DNA from: Lentisphaeria bacterium UBA7640
GTDB lineage: Bacteria > Verrucomicrobiota > Lentisphaeria > Victivallales > Victivallaceae
NCBI GenBank assembly: GCA_002483765.1
Contig: DLIO01000058.1
Location: 1 to 26,889, forward strand
DNA: 26,889 nt
Direction of reading: 5' to 3'
Part shown: piece by piece, positions 15,137 to 22,852 of the stretch
How positions within the stretch are numbered: position 1 is the stretch's first letter
Layout: each line of letters opens with the position of its first letter
Translations under genes and position numbers: made by a program
The notes under the pieces: model-generated
What the model was told of the DNA's origin: nothing
Database searches by the model: none
The model's input: the letters and a program-made list of their open reading frames with translations, nothing else

Positions 15137-16384
15137 TCAAATGCTTTCGAGCTCTTTAGAACTCTGCAAAACCAATACCGCGTTCACACCGCCGAAAGCA
15201 ATACAGTTCTTCACTACCGTCCTGAGCTCACTCTTAATAGTAGTAATTGGTAAATTGAGTTCTTTACAACTCTCGCTTGGATTCTCCAGATTCAAAGTCG
15301 GAATGATCATTTTGTGCTTCATCATTTCAATAATTGCCACCAATTCAATAGCTCCAGAAGCACCAAGCGTATGCCCAAGATGCCCTTTCATGCTAGAAAC
15401 AGGCACCGTGGAACCCAAAACAGCGCGAATAGCCTCAGCCTCGGCTTTGTCGCCAGCAATCGTACTGGTCGCATGAGCGCTAACGTAATCAACCTCTGTC
15501 GGAGCAATTCCGGCATCATCAAGAGCGAGCCTGATGCAACTCTCAATTGAACCGCTATCAGATTGGCTAATTTGCGCGCCAGTGCAATTCGTGGCATAGC
15601 CAGTAATCTCCGCCAAAATTAGAGCGCCGCGCTTAATCGCGTGTTCATACTCTTCCAGTACCAAGATTCCAGCACCTTCGCCGCAAACCAATCCACAACG
15701 CGCGGCATCAAATGGTCGTGAAAGTTTTTCAGGAGCAATACCTTCAGCTTCTGCGAGCGCGAACAACTGTTGAAAAGAACCCGTCACGGTCGGAGTCGTT
15801 TCGTCAGACCCGCCGGCAATAATAATATCTTGTTTGCCGATCTGAATCAACTCAAAAGCCAACCCAATTGACTGAAGCGCGGAAGCGCAAGCAGAACATG
15901 GCGCAAGCTGAACTCCGCTGATGCCCAAAAGATTGGCAACATTAAAACTAGATGAATGGGAAACACAACGAAAAAATTGACAAGCAGAAAGATCATCAAA
16001 ACGTTTTTCAATAATTGCAGCCGTTGATTCAACAATACTACTCGAGCTGCCCATGGTTGAACTGACAATGCAACCTGTTCTGCCGTCAGAAAAAATTTCG
16101 GGGTCAAGCCCGCTCTCATCAACCGCATCTATGGCGGCGATGGCGGCGAACAATGCAGCATTGCCCATCGATCGACGAAATTTACGGTCAATTTTTTTCG
16201 CAACATCAGGGTCTAATGTTACCGGTGCGGCTACAATCTTGGTACTTCCAAAAAATGATTCCCATTCCGGCATAAATCGTGCCGCGCTCTTACCAGCCAG
16301 CAATAATCGAAAAAGCTCTGCCCGACTATGGCCGAGAGCGCTAACCACGCCTGTACCAGTTATAACCACTCTACGTTTATTCAT
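15137..16384 (-). CDS. FabF-like beta-ketoacyl-ACP synthase (ApeR-like)
   Basis: 415 residues from the ATG at 16384 (MNKRRVVITGTG, the usual FabF N-terminus); in-frame ATGs at 16402 and 16444 would add unrelated residues. All catalytic residues are present: Cys166 in CSACAS, His304 in SAHATST and His338 in KGHLGHTLGASG. Full length, unlike the shorter ketosynthase at 5529-6641. In aryl polyene systems one homodimeric KS (ApeR) starts or elongates alongside the KS:CLF pair; this gene is the natural counterpart. It is the first gene of the run and is separated from the next one by about 200 bp. Confidence 0.92.
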   Translation of the reverse strand: MNKRRVVITGTGVVSALGHSRAELFRLLLAGKSAARFMPEWESFFGSTKIVAAPVTLDPDVAKKIDRKFRRSMGNAALFAAIAAIDAVDESGLDPEIFSDGRTGCIVSSTMGSSSSIVESTAAIIEKRFDDLSACQFFRCVSHSSSFNVANLLGISGVQLAPCSACASALQSIGLAFELIQIGKQDIIIAGGSDETTPTVTGSFQQLFALAEAEGIAPEKLSRPFDAARCGLVCGEGAGILVLEEYEHAIKRGALILAEITGYATNCTGAQISQSDSGSIESCIRLALDDAGIAPTEVDYVSAHATSTIAGDKAEAEAIRAVLGSTVPVSSMKGHLGHTLGASGAIELVAIIEMMKHKMIIPTLNLENPSESCKELNLPITTIKSELRTVVKNCIAFGGVNAVLVLQSSKELESI

Positions 16385-16448
16385 GATCTCTGATGATCCC
16401 ATTGATATCAAACCCGCCCATGTTTTAAATCCATTAAAAAACAAAAGA

Positions 16449-16461
16449 TAGCATTATGCTA
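16449..16461. promoter_or_regulatory. 13-bp perfect palindrome upstream of the first ketosynthase gene
   Basis: TAGCAT-T-ATGCTA lies 65 bp upstream of the ketosynthase start. On the minus strand it covers a CATAAT sequence that could serve as -10. It could be an operator; no regulator for the cluster is encoded beside it other than the LacI protein, whose own probable operator has a different sequence. Confidence 0.3.
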
Positions 16462-16767
16462 ACAAACAACCCAACAGTTGAATATGAAAATAAAAATACC
16501 GCAAAGAAACATAAAGTCAACAACCGCGCCAAAATTAAAGAAAGTACCACAGACATTCCTGTCTGTAAAAAGGTATATGGACGCGCCTCTAGAGAATCCC
16601 GAAACCCGGCTTGGCTTCTTGGAATAATAATCAACTACAACAAATACAATTACGTCGATGAATAACAACACGCCCCTCCAGATCCGTGCTTTCTGCAATT
16701 CTTGATACTGACGTGGATGTGGCGTCTGGCCTTTTTGGGGTTTTAAAATTTTGAACTTCAGTTCCAC
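16459..16767 (-). CDS. Doubtful small membrane protein, possibly frameshifted
   Basis: 102-residue frame with a GTG start and AAGGA about 8 bp upstream. The N-terminal 30 residues are basic and polar, followed by a good membrane segment (GVLLFIDVIVFVVV) and a second hydrophobic stretch at the end. A different frame on the same strand (down to 16434) also gives membrane-like sequence from GMSVVLSLILARLL on, so the original gene may have two helices joined across a frameshift near 16620. Part of it overlaps the hairpin at 16549-16566. Not recognised; T-rich DNA gives hydrophobic translations by chance, so it may not be a gene. Confidence 0.3.
   Translation of the reverse strand: MELKFKILKPQKGQTPHPRQYQELQKARIWRGVLLFIDVIVFVVVDYYSKKPSRVSGFSRGASIYLFTDRNVCGTFFNFGAVVDFMFLCGIFIFIFNCWVVC
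16549..16566. repeat. Small hairpin, REP-like
   Basis: ACAGACA-TTCC-TGTCTGT, a perfect 7-bp stem with a tetraloop, followed by a short A-run. It resembles dispersed palindromic units, but only one copy is present in the window, so its repetitive nature is unproven. Confidence 0.4.
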
Positions 16768-16919
16768 CCTGCCGTGTCCTTCTTCACATCTCCAAATATT
16801 TTTTGTCCCTACCCAGCGGGAGCTTACCCCTCAATGTTCATTTGCGGTCAGATGTTCCCTCGTTCACACTTCGATTTTTCAATTTTTTTGCTTACAATAA
16901 GAAAAACAGGAAAACTCAG

Positions 16920-16933
16920 TGCAAGTGCTTGCA
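16920..16933. promoter_or_regulatory. LacI-family operator
   Basis: TGCAAG-TG-CTTGCA is a perfect 14-bp inverted repeat with the even-spaced centre typical of LacI/PurR-family operators. It overlaps the -35 box of the promoter in front of the LacI gene, so binding would block RNA polymerase and give autoregulation. Confidence 0.65.
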
Positions 16934-16956
16934 TTATTTTTAAATTACTGTATAAT
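16929..16956 (+). promoter_or_regulatory. Promoter of the LacI gene
   Basis: TTGCAT (16929-16934) and a consensus TATAAT (16951-16956) are 16 bp apart; the start codon follows about 33 bp later. The -35 box lies inside the operator-like palindrome. Confidence 0.7.
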
Positions 16957-16989
16957 AGTTAATGAAAGTGTAAATCATGAGGAAAAAAG

Positions 16990-18036
16990 ATGCGACGAAC
17001 AACATTAAACGACATTGCGGACTTGGCGGGAGTGAACCCCTCAACCGTGTCACGTGCGCTGAATAAATCTAATGCTGGCATGATTAGTGACAAGCAACAA
17101 CAAAAGATACTCAAAATCGCCGATCGCTTAAATTATCGCCCAAATTCCTCTGCTCGCTCGTTTGCATCGCAAAAAAACTTCAAAGTTGGTCTGATTTTAG
17201 GAGCAATCGAAAACGATCTAAGTTCACCACCATTCGCGCTATTTATTCGTGAACTTTGTGGCCATCTTCAGCAACATGGATATTTATTATTGCTTTTATG
17301 GGCGGCAGGAAACGAACAAGATATTGAAGATAATGTTCTCAACTTTTTAATGTCTAATTCCGCTGATGGATATATAATTGGAAGTTCTTTGATTAGTCCT
17401 CAAGTTATTGCCGCACTGGAAAAATTGCGTGTACCCATCGTCACACTATTTCCTGACCATTCAGAACTCCCCGATCAATTTGCAATAGCCGAGATCGAGT
17501 TAGAACAAGCATTTAGCACTGCGTTACAGAGTATTCCTTCGCAATTTGGGACTGATATCCTTTTTGTCGGGGCGAGCGGATTCCGTTCCAATACCAAACT
17601 GGCAAATCTTACTTCGGCGGCAGATAAACTTTTAGGCAATTACAAGATAGATGCTTTACTTTACCAGCCTCCAGCTCGTAGTTTTATGTTAGACAGGACA
17701 CTGGCCTGTGAGATGGCGAAGAAAAACTTAGAAAAAATACTTCAATACAAAGTGATTTTTTGTGCTTCGGACCTCACCGCGTTGGGAATAATTGATATTC
17801 TTGAGCCTATGGGTGTAACGATTAATAGCGATATTTTCATAGTAGGATACGATAATATTGGGAATTTTTTAGAAGAAAATGCTATTCCAAAATTTTCAAC
17901 AATCGATTCTAATATGGGTGTTCTCGGACAAAGAACTGCAGCTCTGATCCTTGAACAAATAACTTGTCCTGCCAATAAAATTAAAAACATCTCAATTCCA
18001 GCGACATTCACTCTAAAGGAGGAAATCGGCGAATAA
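16990..18036 (+). CDS. LacI-family transcriptional regulator
   Basis: 348 residues. The N-terminal helix-turn-helix is the classical LacI type (TLNDIADLAGVNPSTVSRAL, residues 5-24) with a hinge region near 45-60 (YRPNSSARSF), then a periplasmic-binding-protein-like sugar-sensing domain (KVGLILGAIE, DGYIIGSS, FCASDLTALGIID, IVGYDNIG). AGGA lies 6 bp before the ATG. Its own promoter carries a LacI-type operator, and the next genes encode a pseudopilin-like protein and a large secreted glycosidase-like protein, so it probably senses a sugar released from the glycosidase substrate. The ligand is unknown. Confidence 0.93.
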   Translation: MRRTTLNDIADLAGVNPSTVSRALNKSNAGMISDKQQQKILKIADRLNYRPNSSARSFASQKNFKVGLILGAIENDLSSPPFALFIRELCGHLQQHGYLLLLLWAAGNEQDIEDNVLNFLMSNSADGYIIGSSLISPQVIAALEKLRVPIVTLFPDHSELPDQFAIAEIELEQAFSTALQSIPSQFGTDILFVGASGFRSNTKLANLTSAADKLLGNYKIDALLYQPPARSFMLDRTLACEMAKKNLEKILQYKVIFCASDLTALGIIDILEPMGVTINSDIFIVGYDNIGNFLEENAIPKFSTIDSNMGVLGQRTAALILEQITCPANKIKNISIPATFTLKEEIGE

Positions 18037-18071
18037 AAAAAGTTGAAATTTGGAAATCATAACAGAAACAT

Positions 18072-18100
18072 TTGCTTAGAATTATTTAGAATTAAATAAT
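18072..18100 (+). promoter_or_regulatory. Candidate promoter of the pseudopilin-glycosidase genes
   Basis: TTGCTT (18072-18077) and AATAAT (18095-18100) are 17 bp apart in the 105-bp gap behind the LacI gene. The -10 is a 5/6 match; the -35 is weak. No palindrome like the one upstream of the LacI gene is seen here. Confidence 0.35.
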
Positions 18101-18141
18101 AAAGTCATCAAAAACCAAGTCACATTTAAGGAGACTAAAAA

Positions 18142-18810
18142 ATGAGAAAAAGAGGAAAGAGGAAAAGTTGTAAGTCGTTCACCACCAACAGTTTCACCCT
18201 CGTGGAACTCCTGGTTGTAATCGCCATTATTGCGATTTTGGCAGGCATGCTTTTGCCTGCTCTCAATCAAGCTAGAGCCAAAGCTCGCGGGATGACTTGT
18301 GTTAATAATCTCAAACAGTTGGGAATTTACAATCAATACTACATGGATGAATACAACGGTTATTATATCCCATACAAATCGACAGGAGTTAATACAACAT
18401 GGTATGTGATTATTAATAAGCATTATCTCCAGAAAGCAGATTTCAATGTTCTACCAAAAATTTTCGCCTGCCCGGAGTCAACTTATGGCTCGCCAGATAG
18501 CTTCCATCAGTGGGGATACGGTGTAAACGCGATGTCTTTTGCTACTGCAAGCTATACTTATATTAAATCCAACATGATAAAAAAACCATCCGAACTTCTC
18601 TATCTTATTGATACAGAACTTGCCCCTGACAAGGAGCTTTTGCCTCCTTATTACTGCTATCCAAGAGGAATGTCTGGGGTGAGCACTGAAGCCGCATTCC
18701 GACATAGCGGTTCCAACGTATCCTTATATAGCGATGGTAGCGTTAGAATGACAAAATATTTGCCTGATAGTACACATTGGAACGGGCCCATATGGAATTA
18801 CAAAAAGTAA
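18142..18810 (+). CDS. Pseudopilin-like protein with prepilin N-terminus and H-X9-DG C-terminus
   Basis: 222 residues. A basic leader of about 17 residues is followed by FTLVELLVVIAIIAILAGML, the type IV prepilin/pseudopilin methylation motif, with Ser instead of the usual Gly before the Phe. Then comes a helix ending in CVNNLKQLGIYNQYYMDEY, and near the C-terminus HSGSNVSLYSDG (His, nine residues, Asp-Gly), the H-X9-DG motif. Proteins of this kind are present in very large numbers in Lentisphaerota and Planctomycetota genomes, often next to polysaccharide-degrading enzymes; their exact function is not settled. AAGGAG lies 8 bp before the ATG. The secreted glycosidase-like gene follows after 50 bp with no terminator, so the two are probably cotranscribed. 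Confidence 0.92.
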   Translation: MRKRGKRKSCKSFTTNSFTLVELLVVIAIIAILAGMLLPALNQARAKARGMTCVNNLKQLGIYNQYYMDEYNGYYIPYKSTGVNTTWYVIINKHYLQKADFNVLPKIFACPESTYGSPDSFHQWGYGVNAMSFATASYTYIKSNMIKKPSELLYLIDTELAPDKELLPPYYCYPRGMSGVSTEAAFRHSGSNVSLYSDGSVRMTKYLPDSTHWNGPIWNYKK

Positions 18811-18860
18811 TAAAATCACCATTTCACAATATAACATAAACATTTTAAAGAGGTTTTATC

Positions 18861-21800
18861 ATGAAGAAAATTATTTTGCTCGCGATGCTAGCATTTACTA
18901 CTATCGGAGCTTATAGCCAAGACAATATTATACACCCTAGCACGCCATCTAAAAACACTATATTCTCAAGTGCACCGTTGAAGACCCCGCCTATTATTGA
19001 TGGAATAATTACCACCGAAGAATATACAAACGCTAGCAAAATTTCCGGAGGTGGTAGGGTTACGGATGATCGGCAACTAGAAGTTTGGGTAGGATATGAT
19101 ATCCAAAATCTCTATTTTGCAATAAAAAGTGAATTGCCTCCAGGTGGCGACTTATTAAGTAAGGCGAGAGTTAGTGCAGATGTATTAACAGATGATTCTG
19201 TGGAAATACTTATATATCCTCCGAAAGGACGCAAACCTGGGAGTTTCCAGTTTGGTTATTTTCAATTAATAGTTAATCCGGAAGGCTTGACGTGGAGTAA
19301 GCATCACGAACCAGGATGGGGATTATCGTCGGAATTATGGAAACCTGACATCACTCAAAAAAGCAGGATGACTAAAGACGGTTTTTGGGAAATAGAGCTA
19401 TCCATGCCTCTAAAACAAATGGGCTGGGACGAGATGCCTCTTCCTTCTCAATGGAAAATGATTGTCGCGCGCAACTTCCAGTACCCTCTACATCAAGCTG
19501 CGTTTACTCCGGCAACTTTTTTTAATAAACCCGATATGATGGCAACATTAATCTGCTCTAAAGATTTGCCTTCTGTACATCATTCCTTTCCCAAGTGGGA
19601 TAAAATAAGAGGGGCTGCTACTGAATTAAATATTTTTAACCCAACAAACGAAACCATAAAATTAACTGCTAATCTTAGCTATAATCAAAAACAAACAGAA
19701 AACAAAGAATTTTCAATCCCTCCTAAAGGTAGCACAAGCCTTAACATAAAGATGGATGGATCATCCTCTAATTATGAATTCCATGGAGAAATACTTAAAG
19801 GGAAAACAACTATTTTTAATCGGGATGCCGTTTTCAAGACTCCTAAAGCCAGAAGTTGGACTAATTTGGAATCATATTTAAAGTTTAGAGCCCCAATAAG
19901 CGATAAACCTGAGGGCGGCATATTAATAGAAAATGATAAACCTCTGAGATATAAAGATAGTAATTTGGCGATCCCAACAGCTGTAGTTTTAAAATTTAAA
20001 CCAGAAACCCAACTTAAAGGGAAAATGAAGCGGATATTCTTCAAAAGTGACGGCAGTAAAGAGGGGCATTTATATTTATATGAAAATGAAAAATATCTTC
20101 TACTAGGTTTTCAATATTTTCCTTGGCAAGAAGGAAGTTCTACCCAACAGATCGTGATGGTTAAAACTCAAGATACACTAAAGGGATGGCAGAATGTAGT
20201 TATCAATCTAGAAGCAAAAAAAGCTACACTTTATATGAATGGAATACTCGTCGGCAGCACTGCTTTCGGAACTTCTATTGAGGGACAGAATTTAGGCGAT
20301 ATTCTGATTGGAGTTAAGCACATGGAAAATAACTTTAAGATTGCAAAAGTGGAAACTTATGATCGCATCCTTTCTGGAGATGAAATTGCTAAGATGGGTT
20401 TAGGAAAAGCTGGCTTTGGAGGGGAAATAAGCTATTTCCCCTCTTTAAGCGAGTTGGTTGTTGAGGCTGAAGCTAATCCATACCTTTTACCGAAAAATCC
20501 CCAAATATCGCTATTGATTACTGATACATCTCGTAAAGTAATAAAAGAAGTTGATTATACCTTAGAAAAAGATTTCGCCCCCTTAAGTTATGGCAATATT
20601 ATTCTACGTCGAAGAGTAAAATTACCAGAATTGGCTGACGGCGAGTACTATACATATTTGAAACTTAAAGATCCAAATGGCAGTTCCGGCGCTTTTTTGG
20701 GTAAAACATTTGTTGTGAAAAAATACGAATGGGCAAATAATAAAATTGGCTTAAGCAAAACAATTGTACCACCGTTCACTCCGCTTGAGGTAGAAGGTAA
20801 AGAGGTTAAAGCAATATTAAAAAGATACATTATAGCTGACAACGGTTTCCCAGAAAAAATTATTGCTAAAGGCGAATCTATTCTATCGGATCCAATAAAG
20901 GGTATATTAGCAGTTGAAGGAAAAATATATCCATGGAGTAATTCCTCTGTAAATTTTACAGATGAGGACGAAGATACTGTGAAATATATTGCAGAATCAG
21001 AGAATGAACTGTTCAAAATGAAAACGTTAGGTGAATTTGACTATGATGGGATGTTAAAATTAACCCTTCAACTTGTTCCTAAAAAAACCAAAAAAAAGAT
21101 TGACAATTTCTATATTGATATCCCCGTTAAAGAATCTATTGCCAAACTTTTTCATGCTGCAGGGAGCGGTAACCGTTCAAATCCAGCCGGCTATATTCCT
21201 GATGGTGAAGGTCTGATCTGGGGATGTCGTTCAATTCCTCATGTATTACCAAATTTCATACCGTATATTTGGGTGGGTGGAGCAGAAAAAGGAATTTGCT
21301 ATGCCGCTGATTGGGACAAAGACTGGATACATTCAACTAACAGCAAAGAGCATGCCGTGGAGTTACATCGCTCCAATGATGGGAGTATATCAATTAGGTT
21401 GAATTTAATAAACCATGCCCCACTCGCAAGGGAACGAGAAATAGTGTTTACCTTGCTTGCGACCCCAGTAAAACCAATGCCGAAAGATTGGCGCGCTTGG
21501 AGTGACAATTATGCCAACTTTAAATTCCCAGGTCGTAAATTTATGCAAGCTCTGTATACGGGTATGTATTTTGGAATGCCGTTTGGCTGGAGTGGCCGAT
21601 ATCCGGCTTTTAAGGATTATGACATTATTCAAAAACTTGATGAAACAAGAAAAACAGGGGTAATTGATAAGAACTTTCTAGATGATTACGTTAATCGTTT
21701 GGATGCAGCATCAGTTAAAGATGTTCCGGCAAAGGAAAAGGGTAAAGAGCACATGAAAATCATGCTCCAATGTGGTTTCAACCATATGAAGAGCTTATCC

Positions 21801-22778
21801 GTTCAGAAAAAAGACACTTTAGTATACTATTATACCTGTTGCTATGAACAAGCAAAACTTTTACCTGAGTTTCCTGTTTATAAAAACGAATGGGAGTATC
21901 GCACCAAAATGAGTCCAGTGAAATCTTGGCGTGACTATGCTATCTATTATGATGCAAAAATGATAGATGCCGGATTTGACGGCATATATCTTGATAATAC
22001 TGCTTTTGCGGCAAAATGGTGCTGGCCCACAGGTGATGGTTATATTGATGATGAAAATAACATAAAGCCTTCATTTGGTTTATGGAGGATGCGTAACTAC
22101 ATTAAACGGCTTGCAACAATGTTTGCAGAAAAAAACAAAGATCCATTTATATTTGCACATGTCACTAACTCGTTGTCTTTAACCAGTTTTTCTTTTGCTA
22201 CAGCTACAATGGATTTAGAGTGGAAATATGGCGATAAAGATTATCAAGATCGTTACAGTGCGGATTATCTTCTTGCCATGGACGCAGGTCGTCAAGGAGG
22301 TTTTTTCCCTACGGCGATTGATGGTATTGTTTCTAAGCCGGATGAAAAAGTCTGGATAACCCGGACAATGCTTGCATCTTTATTACCTCATGAGATACAA
22401 CCTACAATTGGCATTGGCGACGGAAGCGACCTGCAAACAATGCGGAATGTCTATCAAATAATTTGGGATTTTGGGAAAGCGGAGCCTGACAGCAGATTTA
22501 TCGGATACTGGGAAAAAGACACTCCAATTGTCCCTCAGGGTGGCAATTTAATTGCTAGTGCTTATATACGAGGTAACAAAATATTGTTAGTCATCGGTAA
22601 TTACGGAAATGAGGCTAAAATTCCAATAAAAATTGACTGCTCTAAACTTGGGTTTAAATCTGTTACCAACGCTATTAATAAAGAAACTGGAAAAAGCCTT
22701 GTTTTAAAAAACGCTGATACATTATTATTAAAAATCAATAAGCATGACTTAGCTCTAATTGAAGTCCATCTTGAGTAA
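18861..22778 (+). CDS. Large secreted multidomain glycoside-hydrolase-like protein (CBM9-like, LamG-like, DUF6067/GH-like)
   Basis: 1305 residues with a Sec signal peptide (first ~19 residues, ending AYSQ). Residues about 40-230 resemble a CBM9-type carbohydrate-binding domain (PPIIDGIITTEEY, VWVGYDIQNLYFAI, DDSVEILIYP, DGFWEIELSMP). Residues about 340-510 look like a concanavalin/LamG-type fold (GWQNVVINLEAKKATLYMNG). The C-terminal part, from about 760, begins FHAAGSGNRSNPAGYIP and contains a barrel-like segment FDGIYLDN at 1039-1046 whose Asp residues could be catalytic, as in GH-type TIM barrels, and a small beta domain at the end. It most resembles the DUF6067 glycosidase-like proteins of Lentisphaerota; the substrate is unknown. 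AGAGG lies 7 bp before the ATG. It shares an AT-rich composition with the neighbouring LacI and pseudopilin genes. Confidence 0.85.
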   Translation: MKKIILLAMLAFTTIGAYSQDNIIHPSTPSKNTIFSSAPLKTPPIIDGIITTEEYTNASKISGGGRVTDDRQLEVWVGYDIQNLYFAIKSELPPGGDLLSKARVSADVLTDDSVEILIYPPKGRKPGSFQFGYFQLIVNPEGLTWSKHHEPGWGLSSELWKPDITQKSRMTKDGFWEIELSMPLKQMGWDEMPLPSQWKMIVARNFQYPLHQAAFTPATFFNKPDMMATLICSKDLPSVHHSFPKWDKIRGAATELNIFNPTNETIKLTANLSYNQKQTENKEFSIPPKGSTSLNIKMDGSSSNYEFHGEILKGKTTIFNRDAVFKTPKARSWTNLESYLKFRAPISDKPEGGILIENDKPLRYKDSNLAIPTAVVLKFKPETQLKGKMKRIFFKSDGSKEGHLYLYENEKYLLLGFQYFPWQEGSSTQQIVMVKTQDTLKGWQNVVINLEAKKATLYMNGILVGSTAFGTSIEGQNLGDILIGVKHMENNFKIAKVETYDRILSGDEIAKMGLGKAGFGGEISYFPSLSELVVEAEANPYLLPKNPQISLLITDTSRKVIKEVDYTLEKDFAPLSYGNIILRRRVKLPELADGEYYTYLKLKDPNGSSGAFLGKTFVVKKYEWANNKIGLSKTIVPPFTPLEVEGKEVKAILKRYIIADNGFPEKIIAKGESILSDPIKGILAVEGKIYPWSNSSVNFTDEDEDTVKYIAESENELFKMKTLGEFDYDGMLKLTLQLVPKKTKKKIDNFYIDIPVKESIAKLFHAAGSGNRSNPAGYIPDGEGLIWGCRSIPHVLPNFIPYIWVGGAEKGICYAADWDKDWIHSTNSKEHAVELHRSNDGSISIRLNLINHAPLAREREIVFTLLATPVKPMPKDWRAWSDNYANFKFPGRKFMQALYTGMYFGMPFGWSGRYPAFKDYDIIQKLDETRKTGVIDKNFLDDYVNRLDAASVKDVPAKEKGKEHMKIMLQCGFNHMKSLSVQKKDTLVYYYTCCYEQAKLLPEFPVYKNEWEYRTKMSPVKSWRDYAIYYDAKMIDAGFDGIYLDNTAFAAKWCWPTGDGYIDDENNIKPSFGLWRMRNYIKRLATMFAEKNKDPFIFAHVTNSLSLTSFSFATATMDLEWKYGDKDYQDRYSADYLLAMDAGRQGGFFPTAIDGIVSKPDEKVWITRTMLASLLPHEIQPTIGIGDGSDLQTMRNVYQIIWDFGKAEPDSRFIGYWEKDTPIVPQGGNLIASAYIRGNKILLVIGNYGNEAKIPIKIDCSKLGFKSVTNAINKETGKSLVLKNADTLLLKINKHDLALIEVHLE

Positions 22779-22794
22779 TCAAAAATTCACAAAC

Positions 22795-22852
22795 AAGTCA
22801 TGAAAAATATGACGTTGTGACTTTTTGATAATTTCGGGGCGATAAAATTATC
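22795..22852 (+). terminator. Possible weak terminators behind the glycosidase gene
   Basis: AAGTCA (22795-22800) pairs with TGACTT (22818-22823) and is followed by a run of T up to 22826. A second hairpin, GATAATTT with AAATTATC (22827-22852), follows directly but has no T-tract. Both are AT-rich and weak. Confidence 0.3.

Larger units (their letters stand above)
16445..16989. other. Intergenic region between the biosynthetic run and the LacI cassette
   Basis: 545 bp between divergently oriented genes. It holds a 13-bp palindrome near the first ketosynthase gene, a hairpin at 16549-16566, a doubtful small membrane ORF (16459-16767, minus) and the promoter/operator of the LacI gene. The rest is AT-rich with no other recognisable content. 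Confidence 0.6.
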
